Assembly: GCA_023213395.1 (NCBI GenBank)
Contig: CM041465.1
Location: 64,611,741-64,675,740 of the forward strand
Direction: 5' to 3'
Source: Cycas panzhihuaensis
Taxonomy: Eukaryota; Cycadophyta
DNA: 64,000 nucleotides
Translations under genes and position numbers: made by a program
The notes under the pieces: generated by a model
What the model was told of the DNA's origin: nothing
The model's input: only the letters and a program-made list of their open reading frames with translations
The model's database searches: none
Shown here: in pieces, positions 45,492 to 59,067 of the stretch
Position numbering within the stretch: position 1 is the stretch's first letter
Layout: each line of letters opens with the position of its first letter

Positions 45492-47874
45492 CAAGTTTCT
45501 CTTTTTTATTATAGTTTAAGCACAACTATATACATTTGTTTACTCTATCATTTTTCATCTACTATCCTTTGTTAGTCCTTAAAGACTTAAGGGTATACTT
45601 ATAACACAAACTATATTTCCTACTCTTTATAATAAGAGCCAATTTTTTGTTGATGCCCTCGTGAGCCTTCCTAGATTTCTTAATGGCCATCATCTTCTCT
45701 TATTTTTTCTATTTAAGGACAAATAATCATTTGCTTAAACCATGTAGGAATTTTGATATGAAGGCAAAGAAAATGAGCCAACCAGAGAACATACACTCCC
45801 ATATCATCTGCCCTTAGACATCACCATAACCATGAGCTTCTAGCCATTCTCGCAGTGTCTAGGTATATTGCTAATGAAATAATAGGTGTCAGAGTGAGGA
45901 AACTTGAAAATCATATTCCTATTTGATAAGGATACAATTGGACTCAATGTACTGCAATTCTAGGAGTCTTTCGATATTACTTGGAGCATTAACTCTTGGT
46001 TTTCCAGATACTCGAACAAGAGCATATTGTTGACATGGAACCTGCAGCTCTTGACCCAACCATTTCCACTGCTAACTTTAAAATGTTTCCCAAAGGCAAC
46101 CCATAAAGCTAGAAGAAAACACATGGTCCAAGCCCATATAGACTGCCAGTAGTAACTACTTCCTCTAGAGCAAGCCATTTGATTTGAAACCTAATGACTC
46201 TTCCTCTGGACCAAAATACGTAATTTCAAGGACTAGATCCAATGCAAAGAATATGGTGAATATAACTACAAGTCAATCTCACTAATTATGTCATTATTTG
46301 ATGGTGAGATTAATAGGTTTTTTAGGAGCATATATCTTGTATCCCCCATAGTGAGAAAATCAATCTATTCTTTGGATCATTTTTTAATCTTCGAATTATG
46401 TTTTAATGTAAGCATGTTATTTTGATTTAATAATTTATTTTCTTTTAAAGTTTTAAAAAGAATAAAATGGATTTGATAATATTTTTAATTCCAATGTATG
46501 ATTTGAGTTTAGCCCCTCCTCTCGTCAACCTTTAGTTATATTGGGTCCCAATGACTGTGTTTTAATTGTATAAAGGGATGGATTTTAAAATCTTATTAGT
46601 TATTTTTTATAAATTTGGTTTTAAGAGAGATTAATTATATTTTATAATTTTTCATATCTACTAGCCCTCTTTGGATCTTAGCAATTGATCTTTAATCTTT
46701 TTGGCCCCCATGTGACTAGGGGCCTCCTATCTAATGGGCTTAACCCCCCTAACTCAGTTTTATTGCCTTAAAGAAGTCCTATCACTATTTTCATTATAAC
46801 TTTTGATCTATGAGTTTGTTTTTCAAATAGCTAGATCTGTTGGAAAGATATTTTGATTTTCTACATATTGAAGTGGGTTTTAATGATATTTGAAGTCGCT
46901 TTGTAGGTTTCTAAGGCCAGTGAAATGAGGCCTTCTTATTAGCCCTAGTTTGGCATGTTTTTTATTATTTTAAGTTATTTTTTCATTCTAACTTAGCATA
47001 CTTATATAATATTAAGTTGTTAATCTATTATTAATAATTTTTATCTATTTCTAGAAGCTCACATTTGAATTTTGTAACCTTTTAGTCATATTTTAGCCTC
47101 TTAAAGAAGAGGAGACTCTGGAAGTGAATTCTTTAAAGCGGTGCTCTCTAACTTTTAATATCTCTATTTTTAAAGCCATTATTATATTCTATAGTTTATT
47201 TATTTTTAAATTTAAGCTCATTTCAAGATATTTCACTTATTTTTGAGTCAATTTAGCTTTTAAAAGGGATACTTTAAAGTGCATTCAAGATCAAATAAAA
47301 TAGTATATTTCAAGGTTATATTCAAAGCATACCTTGTATCTTCTATAGATTAAAAAGGGACTCAAACAAAAGCACATTTATTGTTCATTTATATTAAGTT
47401 TATTCATCTAAATAGTAGTCTTATTTTGCTCATTTTTTAGTTTTTTATTAAAGTTTATCTTTAAAACATCAATCAAGGTTTATTTTATTGTATTTAAAGG
47501 TGCATTTAGATTACACCCTTTGCATAAGATTAATCAAAAGTATTTCATTTCCTTTTAGAGCTTATTTAAGTTATATTAAAAGTTTGTTGTTTCATTTATA
47601 TACTTCATTCAAAAGGTGGATTCATTGATTCCATTCAAAAAGGGATTATTTAGTCTTTATATTTGTTTTAAAAGGGAACATATCTCAAGATTACTTTCTT
47701 TTATATGTTAAGAAGGAATCTCATTGATTTGAAGGTTGATTTGAAAGAGATTATTATATTTTAGGTTATTAATTGTTCTAAGGCTTATTATCATTTCAAA
47801 AAAAATATTGATATATATTTGCTTCATCTAAAAGGGGTACATTCATTGTTTCAATTTGAAAGGATACAGATAAA
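45492..47874. other. Non-coding interior of the truncated element, array unit 1
   Basis: 2.4 kb with no retroelement domain that I can recognise. The minus-strand frame 46178-45960 is short and not conserved as a protein between units. T-rich and A-rich stretches alternate. Copies lie at 51138-53522 and, split by copia-G, at 56621-56785 and 62018-64000. Confidence 0.6.
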
Positions 47875-48114
47875 ATGTATAAGTGCACGTAAAATTACAT
47901 CTCTTAGATAAAGAAGGCAAATTAATCCTATTACCAGAAGCTATCCTTGAAGTTTGATAATAACAATTGCGATCGAAGACTATTCGAGAATACTTGATCA
48001 AATGGAAATGGTTGCCTCATGAAGATGCTTCTAGGAGTCCTCTAATTTTATCAAACTTCATCCTAATTTAAGAAATGAGCATTTTATGAGTGAAACCTCT
48101 TAAGGGGAAGGAAT

Positions 48115-48352
48115 TGTTCTGAACCTCCATAAGAAATCATTAATTAATCATATTAAATCGAAGGGACATATTGAAAGGATGTGACTTTTGATGAAAATTT
48201 ACCTAATATACTTATAAATGTGACCATCAATATATTGTAACCATCATTAAATTTTATCAATCTATATCAATTAGTCTTTTGACTATTCAATATATTCAAA
48301 GTATGCTTATGTATTTAGTTTTCTTCTCTAATTACAGGATTGGTCCATAATA
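48115..48352 (+). repeat. chromovirus 3' LTR, array copy 2
   Basis: 238 bp, copy of 42468-42705 with TGTTCTGAACC at the start; preceded by a copy of the chromodomain tail (47875-48114). Confidence 0.9.
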
Positions 48353-49303
48353 CACTCTCCCCCTCTAGGTCTAGACTTGTCTCTCAACTCTAAAAACGGA
48401 TAGGGTTCTCCACCTTAGCCTACAATTGAATACACCTAATAGTCAATAGTTTCCTCAACAACTTAAAGTCCAACAAAGATATGTGTGGGGTGGTAACTTT
48501 ATGGGTCCTAACCTTTTCCCTTGCAATGCTAGAAAATAGGGTTGTTCACTTGGGATATTATCTTATTAATGTGAAAATTGATTTTAAGTATGGTCTTATT
48601 TATAAAGAAGGATTCCTTTTAATATAATTTAAAAAATAACTTGAAAATATATCAATAAATAAAATGAAATAAGCTTTGAATAAAATGAAATTGAAATGGA
48701 TAGCTTTAAATAAAGTAAATTAAAATAGGTGAGGCTTATAGTGCTCTTTTATTTACAAAAAAATATCCAAAATATTAACTTCCTTCTCAAAGGAAAAACC
48801 TACATAAATTCGACAAAAAAACACTTATAAGCCTTAAATTTTAAAGCAAAATCTACTATAATAGGTTAGTATGCCAATATATCATTAATATACTTCAATA
48901 ATTTTAAGAAATTACTTTTAAAATGAAGTAAAAATATCAAATTAGGACCAAATAAGAGAGATAACTTTAATAGCCTAAAAACCCAATAAACTAGCTTCAA
49001 ATTAGAATAAAAATTACTCCAATACATAGATTTCTAAGTCATCTTTGTAATATCTCAAACCATTTAAAAAATAATGTAGCTAGTTACTTATAGCTAAAAA
49101 TAAACTTCTAATGATTCTAATGGTTTAAATAGTACAACCAATTACTTATGGCTAAAAACTAGAAATAAGGCCTTAAGCCCTTTTGGAAATAGAGCCCCTG
49201 GTCACTCAATCTCCTCATGTGACCTGCCACTAGCCTATGAAGAGGGAAACTAGATTTCAAATTATATTAAATATGATTTAGTCCACTTAAAAGTAAAATT
49301 TAT

Positions 49304-50806
49304 AAAAAATAAATGGAAAACCAAAGATAAACTAGAGTTAATACATACTAACGTATGTGAACCTATCACTCCCTACTCTATTAATAGTGCTCGATATCTT
49401 TTAACATTCATTGATGACTTTTCCAGAAAATTTTAGATTTATTTTCTCTATAGAAAATTTAAAGTCTTTCAAAAATTTAAATAATTCAAAGTAGAAGTTG
49501 AGTTAGAATGTGAATCTAAGATCAAATACATCATGTTAGATGGAGGAGGAGAATATATCTCAATAGATTTTATGAACTACTATAAGGTATATGGTATATG
49601 AAGATAATTCATAACTCCTTATATACAACATTCTAATGGAGTTGCTAAATGAAAGAACAAAACAATCATGGAGATAGCTCATAGCATGATCTATGATAGG
49701 TAAATATCAAAGACTTACTGGGAAGAAGGAGTAAGTATAGCCAATTATCTCATAAATTAAAGTCTAACATAAGTAATAGATCAAATTACTCTAGAGGAAG
49801 CTTGGATTGAGCATAAATCAAATGTAAGTAATTTAAAAAACTTTAGGTGTCAAACATTTATTCATATATTAGTTAAAAAAAAGTCCAAACTTGACCCCAA
49901 AAGCATAGAATATATTACGATAGGCTAGAATAAGAACTCAAAGTCCTATAAATGTATTGATCTAAAAATAAATAAGATCTATATATGTAGGGATGTTATA
50001 TTTAATGAAAAATATATCGTAGAAAATATATAAAATCTTCAAAAAATTGAATCATCAAAAAGGGTATTCTAAGAACAACCTCCTGTAGAAGAAATCTATG
50101 GGGTTACATTAAAAGAAACAGAAACTAATGATATAAAAGAGTTAGAGAGGGAACCATTATCTCAATAAATCTCAACCATTGAAGAAGAGTTTTCTTCTAT
50201 TAAAGAAGGAAGGGAGAAAAAAAATAGGGTATTAAAATGGTATCTTAAGGCAATTGAAGAAGGGAAAGGAGACGTGTTTAAACACTTAATTAGGAGCCAA
50301 AAGCACCAAACATTATTCAACAATATAAAGCCATAGTCCTTTGAAGAAGTAAAAGGACATAAAGAACAACAAGCTATAATGGATGCAAAAATGGAATCCA
50401 TTTCCAAAAATCACCCAGGTACTAGTCAATCTACCTATTAAGAATCTTATTATCAATTGCAAGTAGGTATATAAGATAAAGAAAAGTGTTGATTATGAGA
50501 TAAAAAGTAAAACATTAGGCTAATAGCCAAGGGATACACTCAAACAATAGGAATAGACTATGAAGAAACTTTCTCACTAGTAGATAAATTAAATATTATA
50601 AGAATAGCAATAGATTTAGTAACCCAACACAACTAGAAGATTTACTAGTTGGATATAAAGTGTGCCTTTCTAAATAGGGAGCTTGAAGAAGAAATATACA
50701 TGAGACAACCAAAGGGACATGTCCAAATGGCCAAGAAAATCTCATGCACAAAGTAAAAAAGGTATTATATAGGATAAAATAAGCCCTAAGAGCCTATTAG
50801 ACCTAA
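49304..50806 (+). pseudogene. Copia integrase/RT relic in array unit 2
   Basis: Copy of 43656-45160 with the same stops plus a few private ones, showing that most decay came before the amplification. Confidence 0.85.
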
Positions 50807-51137
50807 TGTTCATTACATTAACTTAACATGTGTGAAAAGGTATTTTAGAACCATGTGAGCCAACATTTGAGAAAAGGTAATGTTATTTTATTAAGTTGGT
50901 TATTTTTTTATTATATTTTGAATTCTAGGTTGAGGAGGGCTCCCGTCCACCTCCCAAATATATAATCTTTAGGGCCAAAACCCCTAGTGTTCATTAATAC
51001 CATCACTCAATGTAAATTTATTATCATGATCTTCAATATAGATTGAAAATAATGATTTGAACATGCATTTGAATATGGCTATGGTTTGAATCTACTCTAC
51101 TTTATCTCCATTTTAAGTCTTCATTTGGTATCAAAGC
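50807..51137 (+). repeat. LTR-like block and PBS, array unit 2
   Basis: 317-bp copy (50807-51123) followed by TGGTATCAAAGC at 51126-51137. Confidence 0.5.
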
Positions 51138-53522
51138 CAAGTTTCTCTTTTTTATTGCAGTTTAAGCATAACTATATACATTTGTTTGCTCTATTATTTT
51201 TCACCTACTATCCTTTGTTAGTCCTTAAAGACTTAAGGGTAGACTTATAACATAAACTATATTTCCCACTCTTTATAATAAGAGCCAATTTTTGTTGATG
51301 CCCTCGTGAGCCTTCCTAAATTTCTTAATGGCCATCATCTTCTCTTATTTTTCCTATTTAAGGACAAATAATCATTTACTTAAACCATGTAGGAATTTTG
51401 ATATAAAGGCAAAGAAAATGAGCCAACCAGAGAACATGCACTCCCACATCGTCTGCCCTTAGACATCACCATAACCATGAGCTTCTGGCCATTCTCATAG
51501 TGTCTAGGTATACTTTTAATGAAATAATAGGTGTTATAGTGAGGAAACTTGAAAATCATATTCCTATTTAATAAGGATACAATTGGACTCAATCTATTGC
51601 AATTCTAGGAGTCTTGAGATATTACTTGGAGCATTAAATCTTGGTTTTCTACATACTCGAACAGAGCATATTGTTGACATGGAACCTGTGGCTCTTGACC
51701 CAACTATTTCCACTGCTAACTTTAAAATGTTTCCCAGAGACAACACATAAAGCTAGAAGAAAATGCATGGTCCAAGCCCATATAGGCTACCAGTAGTAAC
51801 TACTTCCTCTAGAGTAAGCCATTTAATTTGAAACCTAATGACTCTTCCTCTAGACCAAAATACGTAATTTCAAGGACTAGATCCAATGCAAAGCATATGG
51901 TGAATATAACTACAATTCAATCTCACTAATTATGTCATTATTTGATGGTGAGATTAATAGGTTTTTAGGAGCATAGATCTTGTATCCCCCATAGTGAGAA
52001 AATCAATCTATTCTTTGGATCATTTTTAAATCTTTGAATCATATTTTAATGTAAGCATGTTATTTTGATTTAATACTTTATTTTCTTCTAAAGTTTTAAA
52101 AAGAATAAAATGGATTTGATAATATTTTTAATTCCAGTGTATGATTTGAATTTAGCCCCTCCTTTCATCAACCTTTAGTTATATTGGGTCCCAGTGACAG
52201 TGTTTTAATTGTATAAAGGGATGGATTTTAAAATCTTATTAGTTATTTTTTATAAATTTGGTTTTTAGAGAGATTAATTATATTTTATAATTTTTCATAT
52301 TTACTAGCCCTCTTTAGATCTTAGTAATTGATCTTTGGTCTTTTTGGCCCCCATGTGACTAGGGGCCTTCTATCTAATGGGCTTAACCCCCCTAACTTAG
52401 TTTTATTGCCTTCAAGAAGTCCTATCACTATTTTCATTATAACTTTTGATCTATGAGTTTGTTTTTCAAATAGCTAGATCCATTGGAAAGGTATTTTGAT
52501 TTTCTACATATTGAAGTGGGTTTTAATGTTATTTGAAGTTGTTTTATAGGTTTCTAAGGCTAGTGAAATGAGGCCTTCTTACTAGCCCTAGTTTGGCATG
52601 TTTTTTATTATTTTAAGTTATTTTTTCATTCTAACTTAGTATACTTATATAATATTAAGTTGCTAATCTATTATTAATAATTTTTATCTATTTCTAGAAG
52701 CTCACATTTGAATTTTGTAACCTTTTAGTCATATTTTAGCCTCCTAAAGAAGAGGAGACTTTGGAAGTGAATTCTTTAAAGCAGTGCTCTCTAACTTTTA
52801 ATATCTCTATTTTTAAAGCCATTATTATATTCTATAGTTTATTTATTTTTAAATTTAAGCTCATTTCAAGCCTATTTCACTTATTTTTAAGTCAATTTAG
52901 CTTTTAAAAGGGATACTTTAAAGTGCATTTAAGATCAAATAAAAGAGTATATTTCAAGGTTATATTCAAAGCATACCTTATATCTTTTATAGATTGAAAA
53001 GGGACTTATACAAAAACACATTTTTTGTTCATTTATATTAAGTTTATTCATCTAAATAGTAGGCTCATTTTGCTCCTTTTTTAGCTTTTTATTAAAGTTT
53101 ATCTCTAAAACATCAATAAAGGTTTATTTTATTATATTTAAAGGTGCATTTAGATTACATCCTTTACATAAGATTAATCAAAAGTATTTCATTTCCTTTT
53201 AGAGCTTATTTAAGTTATATTAAAAGTTTGTTGTTTCATTTAGATACTTCATTCAAAAGGTGGATTCATTGATTCCATTCAAAAAGGGATTATTTAGTCT
53301 TTATATTTATTTTAAAAGGGAACATATCGCAAGATTACTTTCTTTTATATGCTAAGAAGGAATCTCATTGATTTGAAGGTTGATTTAAAAGAGATTATTG
53401 TATTTTAGGTTATTAATTGTCCTAAGGCTTATATTATATCATTTCAGAAAAATTATTGATCTATATTTGCTTCATCTAAAAGGGGTGAATTCATTCTTTC
53501 AATTTGAAAGGATACAGATAAA
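51138..53522. other. Non-coding interior of the truncated element, array unit 2
   Basis: Copy of 45492-47874; no additional feature seen. Confidence 0.6.
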
Positions 53523-53762
53523 ATGTACAAGTGCAGATAAAATTACATCTCTTAGATAAAGAAGGCAAATTAATCCTATTACCAGAAGCTATCCTTAAAG
53601 TTTGAGAATAACGATTGTGATCAAAGACTATTCGAGAATACTTGATCAAATGGAAATGGTTGACTCATGAAGATGCTTCTAGGAGTCCTCTAATTTTATC
53701 AAACTTCATCCTAATTTGAGAAATAAGAGTTTTATGAGTGAAACCTCTTAAGGGGGAGGAAT

Positions 53763-54000
53763 TGTTATGAACCTCCATAAGAAATAATTAATTAATCATA
53801 TTAAATCGAAGGGACATATTGAAAGGATGTGACTTTTGATGAAAATTTATCTAATATACCTATAAATGTGACCATCAATATATTGTAACCATTATTAAAT
53901 TTTATCAATCTATATCAATTAGTCTTTTGACTATTGAATATATCCAAAGTATGCTTGTGTATTTGGTTTTCTTCTCTAGTTATAGAATTGGTCCATAATA
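53763..54000 (+). repeat. chromovirus 3' LTR, array copy 3
   Basis: 238 bp, copy of 42468-42705, with the purine tract AAGGGGGAGGAAT just before it. Confidence 0.9.
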
Positions 54001-54799
54001 CACTCACCCCCTCTGGGTCTAGCCTTGTCTCTCAACTCTAAAAAGGGATAGGGTTCTCCACCTTAGCCTACCACTGAATACACCTAATAGTCAATGGTTT
54101 CCTCAACAACTTAGAGTCCAACAAAGATATGTGTGGGGTGGTAACTTCATGGCTCCTAACCATTTCCCTTGCAAGGCTAGAAAATAGGGTTGTTCACTTG
54201 GGATATTATCTTATTAATGTGAAACTTGATTTGAAGTATGGTCTTATTTATAAAGAATGATTCCTTTTAATATAGTTTAGAAAATAACTTGAAAATATGT
54301 CAATAAATAAAATGAAATAAGTTTTAAATAAAATGAAATTGAAATGGATAACTTTAAAAAAAGTAAATTAAAATAGATGAGGCTTATAGTGCTCTTTTAT
54401 TTACAAAAAATGTCCTAAATATTAACTTCCTTCTCAAAGGAAAAACCTACATAAATTCAACAAAAAAACACTTATAATCCTTAAATTTTAAAGTAAAGTC
54501 TACTATAATAGGTTAGTATGCTAATATATCATTAATATACTTCAATAATTTTAAGAAATTACTTTTAAAATGAAGTAAAAATCTCAAATTAGGACCAAAT
54601 AAGAGAGATAACTTTAGTAGCCTAAAAACCCCATAAACTAGCTTCAAATTAGAATAAAAATAACTCCAATACATAGATTTCTAAGTCATCTTTGTAACAT
54701 ATCAAATCATTTAAAAAATAGTGTAGCTAGTTACTTATAGCTAAAAATAAATTTCCAATGATTCTAATGGTTTAAATAGTACAACTAATTAATTATGGC

Positions 54800-56289
54800 T
54801 AAAAACCAAAGATAAACTAGAGTTAATACATACTAACTTATGTGAACCTATCACTCCCTACTCTATCAATAGTGCTTGATATCTTTTAACATTCATTGAT
54901 GACTTTTCTAGAAAATTTTAGGTTTATTTTCTCTATAGAAAATTTGAAGTCTTTAAAAATTTTAAATAATTCAAAGTAGAAGTTGAGTTAGAATGTGAAT
55001 CTAAGATCAAATACATCATGTTAGATGGAGGAGAATATATCTCAATAGATTTTATGAACTATTATAAGGTATATGGTATATGAAGACAATTCATAACTCC
55101 TTATATACCACATTCTAATGAAGTTGTTAAATGAAAGAACAAAACAATCATGGAGATGTCTCATAGCATGATCTATGATCGGTAAATATTAAGGACTTAC
55201 TGGGAATAAGGAGTAAGTATAGCCAATTATCTCATAAATTAAAGTCTAACATAAGCAATAGATCAAATTACTCTAGAGGAAGCTTGGATCGAGCATAAAT
55301 CAAATGTAAGTAATTTAAAAAACTTTAGGTGTCAAACATTTATTCATATACTAGTTAAAAAGAAGTCCAAACTTGACCCCAAAAGCATAGAATATATTAT
55401 GATAGGCTAGAATAAGAACTCAAAGTCCTATAAATGTATTGATCCAAAAGTAAATAAGATCTATATATGTAGGGATGTTATATTTAATGAAAAATATATC
55501 ATAGAAAATATATAAAATCTTCAAAAAATTGAATCATCAAAAAGGGTATTCTAAGAAGAACCTCCTCTAGAAGAAATCTATGGGGTTACATCAAAAGAAA
55601 TAGAAACTAATAATACAAAAGAGTTAGAGAGGGAACCATTATCTCAATAAATCTCAACCATTGAAGAAGAGTTTTCTTCTATTAAATAAGTGAGGAAGAA
55701 AAAAGGAAGGGTATTAAAATGGTATCTTAAGACAATTGAAGAAGGGAAAGGAGATGTGTTTAAACACATAATTAGGAGCCAAAAGCACAAACATTATTCA
55801 ACAATATAGAGCCACAGTCCTTTGAAGAATCAAAAGGACATAAAGAATAACAAGCTATAATGGATGCAAAAAGGGAATCCATTTCCAAAAATCACCCAGG
55901 TACTAGTCAATCCACCTACTAGGAATCTTATTGTCAATTGCAAGTAGGTATATAAGATAAAGAAAAGTGTTGATGGTAAGATAGAGAAGTAAAACATTAG
56001 GCTAGTAGCTAAGGGATACACTCAAACAATAGGAATAGACTATGAAGAAACATTCTCACTAGTAGATAAATTAAATATTATAAGAATAGTAATAGCTTTA
56101 GTAACCCAACACAACTAGAAGATTTACTAGTTGGATATAAAGTGTGCCTTTCTAAATAGGGAGCTCGAAGAAGAAATATACATGAGACAACCAAAGGGAT
56201 ATGTCCAAAATGGCCAAGAAAATCTCATACGCAAAGTAAAAAGGGTATTATATAGGATAAAATAAGCCCCAAGAACCTATTAGACCTAA
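54800..56289 (+). pseudogene. Copia integrase/RT relic in array unit 3
   Basis: Copy of the same relic; its first codons follow directly on the 163-bp deletion. A 3-bp loss in the G-G-G-E segment (near 55029) is private to this copy. Confidence 0.85.
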
Positions 56290-56620
56290 TGTTTATTACA
56301 TTAACTTAACATGTATGAAAAGGTATTTTAGAACCATGTGAGCCAACATTTGAAAAAAGGTAATGTTATTTTATTAAGTTGGTTATTTTTTTATTATATT
56401 TTAAATTCTAGGTTGAGGAGGGCTCCCGCCCACCTCCCAAATATATAATCTTTGGGGCCAAAACCCCTAGTGTTCATTAATACCATCACTCAATGTAAAT
56501 TTATTATCATGATCTTCAATATGGATTGAAAATAATGATTTGAACATGCATTTGAATATGGATATGGTTTGAATCTACTATACTTTATCTCCATTTTAAG
56601 TCTTCATTTGGTATCAAAGC
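56290..56620 (+). repeat. LTR-like block and PBS, array unit 3
   Basis: 317-bp copy (56290-56606) followed by TGGTATCAAAGC at 56609-56620. Confidence 0.5.
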
Positions 56621-56785
56621 CAAGTTTCTCTTTTTTATTGCAGTTTAAGCATAACTATATACATTTGTTTACTCTATCATTTTTCACCTACTATCGTTTA
56701 TTAGTCCTTAAAGACTTAAGGGTAGACTTATAACACAAACTATATTTTCCACTATTTATAATAAGAGCCAATTTTTGTTGATGCC

Positions 56786-57013
56786 TGTTAAGATATAATG
56801 TTTTATTTAGGTATAAAAGGGGGATCATGATTTAGACCACCCTCAATATGGTCATTGTGTAAGATGATGCCACTTGGAAGAATCATAGTGATTGGTTACA
56901 TTAGAGGTTGTAACCATCACCTTGATGATGTATACTTAAGAAGGTTGAATCTCAATTGAAAATATACTTCTTTTCTGTCCAAATTAGATCAGTCTTTGCT
57001 CTGTTTTTCATCA
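56786..57013 (+). repeat. copia-G 5' LTR
   Basis: TGTTAAGATATAATG to TTTTTCATCA. TATAAAAG at 56812-56819 is a possible TATA box, although it lies very near the LTR start. Confidence 0.97.
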
Positions 57014-57025
57014 TGGTATCAAAGC
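57014..57025 (+). other. copia-G primer-binding site (initiator tRNA-Met type)
   Basis: TGGTATCAAAGC directly abuts the LTR; one G-to-A difference from the initiator-Met complement. Confidence 0.88.
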
Positions 57026-57663
57026 AGGCTACCCAAACTGATCCTTTTTGAAAGAATTCTTCTGTCTAGCAGTTCTATTAAGGGTTGAAGTAGCAATCAA
57101 GGCAATTAGGACATATGCATTATTATTTCTCTGTCGTACGAAATTGTACAAACCTGTACGGATGACTTTTTTTCAAAAGTGTCAGATCACAATGAAATTT
57201 AGTGGGGAAGTAGATTGAAGCATGCTGAGCATATTTCTCTTCTAGAGTAGAGCCATCTAAGGCCATTTTCCAGGCCAAATCAAGCCCAAACCAGTCTGCA
57301 CATTTTTGGAGGATCCACATCAAAAATCTTCACGATTTTCTCAGAATATCGGGTATTTCCAGTCAAAAACCCTTCCTAGTATCAATACGTTGAATTTGCA
57401 TCCATATTCAAGGATTTGTTTTGAGTTTTTCCAGTGTTTTTCTCAAAAATCTAATTTTCTACCCTACTCGCCGTTTTCCTTTCTGGAGCCATTTTCTCTC
57501 ATTTGAAAATTCCTTTCGAAAACTGACTTCAGATCCACATAGGCGACTGAGAAACCTTCATTTTGAGGTATATTTTTATTTAGGCCATACAGCTAAGGTT
57601 CCGTATGGAAATCCGTACAGCCATACAGATAGGCTCTAAACATAGTATTTTGACTTGAAGAAA
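57026..57663 (+). other. copia-G 5' leader
   Basis: 640 bp before the gag ATG. Short open frames in it resemble no known domain. Confidence 0.7.
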
Positions 57664-58617
57664 ATGTCTTCATCCCTCATTTCTCTGCCCAAACCAGAAA
57701 AATTAATTGGTTCTAACTATCATGTGTGGAAAATCAAGTTAGAAACCATTTTGAGGGTAAAAAATGCCTGGGAAATTACAGAAGGGACAGAAAAACGTCC
57801 TCCGGTTGGTGATGACAAGCTAGGAAGTTGGATTGAAAGAAATAATATAGCCAGTCTCACACTGAAAATGTCAATTTCAGATTCAGTCCTAGTCTATGTT
57901 GAAAAATTGAATCAGGCATCTGAAATATAGAAATGTTTAGAAAATTTATATGGGCAAAATAATAAGGCAAGAATAATTGCACTCAAAGAAGAACTGTACA
58001 AACTTCACATGAAAGAAAATGAAGAGGTAGAGGATTTTATGCAAAATTATTATCGTAAATAACCTCTTGAGTGCTGGAGGTATAATCTCTGAACAAGACC
58101 TGGTAGAAATTGTAACTACAAGGTTACCAAAGTCATTTGACACAATTGTCAATACTATCACAGACAGTGATAGATTAGACAAGTTAACTCTTAATGAATT
58201 GACAGGATTATTACTTAGACAAGAACAGAGAAACAAAAGATATGAAAACATAATAGAATTGGAGGATGCCTTTGCATCTAGACTGAATCTTAGGCCAAGA
58301 GGGAGACAACAACTTCGAGGACAAAGCAGAACAGTAGACTTTTGAGGACGAGGATGCTGGTAAAGTTCCAGAGGATGAGGACGAAGTAGAGAAAATAGAG
58401 TTTGCTATAACTGTGGAAGAACCGGACACTTCGCCAGCAGCTGCAGAATCTTTGATATTTGTTGCTATTGCAGGCAAAGTGGACACTATCCATATCAATG
58501 TCCACAAAGACGAAGTGAAATTCAGAAAGGCAAGCGACCCATTGGAGGCTACAACAAAGAGAAGGACGAAGAGGAGGAGGAAGAAGAGACAACCTTCATC
58601 ACAGCATTAGTTACCGG
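57664..58617 (+). pseudogene. copia-G gag
   Basis: The first true ATG in frame is at 57664 (MSSSLISLPKPEKLIGSNYH). The gag domain follows (WKIKLETILRVKNAWEITEG, then LTLNELTGLLLRQEQRN). Two CCHC zinc knuckles lie near 58403-58495: CYNCGRTGHFASSC and CYCRQSGHYPYQC. It is broken by TAG at 57928 (Trp site), a frameshift near 58045 and TGA/TAA/TGA at about 58343, 58361 and 58373. It runs into the protease without a stop at 58608-58620 in this frame. Confidence 0.9.
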
Positions 58618-59065
58618 CATGAAAGACAAGGATATATGGTACATAGGCTCAGGAGCCTCCAAACATATGATGAGTCGAGAAGAATGGTTTGAAACCATAA
58701 ATCCCTACAATATAGACAAATCAGTTGAATTGGGCGACAAATACTCCCTTAATATAAAAGGGATTGGAACTATTTCAGTAAATCTGGATGGAAATGAAAA
58801 AAGAATTGGAAATGTTCTGTTTGTACCAGATCTAAAAATGAATCTCCTCTCTGTTTCTCAATTAAGCAAAAAGGGATTGAGAACCATCTTCGATGAAGAA
58901 GGGAACTGTCATATTCTTGACATGAAGAGAAGCGAAAAACTCGTTGCAAAAGGAATCAAATGTAATGATCTTTATAAACTTTTGTCAGATCCCGTACTTC
59001 CTTATTTGGAAGGAAAAGCTTATACTGTTTTTAAATCTAGTAATAAAGCTTGGCATTTGAGGTAT
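58618..59065 (+). pseudogene. copia-G protease and pre-integrase segment
   Basis: IWYIGSGASKHMM near 58635 is the protease site; the usual D-S-G reads G-S-G, so the catalytic aspartate is lost. VLFVPDLKMNLLSVSQL near 58815-58865 is the conserved downstream motif. The GAG-pre-integrase domain ends with WHLRYG at 59050-59067, where a frameshift occurs. Confidence 0.9.
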
Positions 59066-59067
59066 GG

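Larger units (their letters stand above)
42228..47874 (+). repeat. Tandem array unit 1 (5647 bp)
   Basis: Begins at ATGTACAAGTG inside the chromovirus-2 chromodomain and ends just before the same motif at 47875. It contains the chromodomain tail, 3' LTR, 0.95 kb of unassigned DNA, a copia integrase/RT relic, an LTR-like block with PBS and 2.4 kb of non-coding DNA. The left edge is contiguous with the full chromovirus-2, so this is the founder copy. Confidence 0.93.
47875..53522 (+). repeat. Tandem array unit 2 (5648 bp)
   Basis: Collinear with unit 1 over its full length at a constant offset near 5648. By eye, spot checks give roughly 3-8% differences. The junction joins GATACAGATAAA (end of unit 1) to ATGTATAAGTG (chromodomain). 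Confidence 0.93.

Noticed and set aside
42900-47300. Possible inverted similarity between 42900-43560 and 46500-47300 within unit 1
   Set aside because: Only general AT-rich resemblance and short shared words; I could not align more than a few bases reliably.
57306-57639. Two overlapping open frames in the copia-G leader
   Set aside because: They precede the gag ATG, are not in the gag frame and contain no domain.
58211-58592. Minus-strand and shifted plus-strand frames over the copia-G gag
   Set aside because: Shadows of the true gag frame, which carries two CCHC knuckles.
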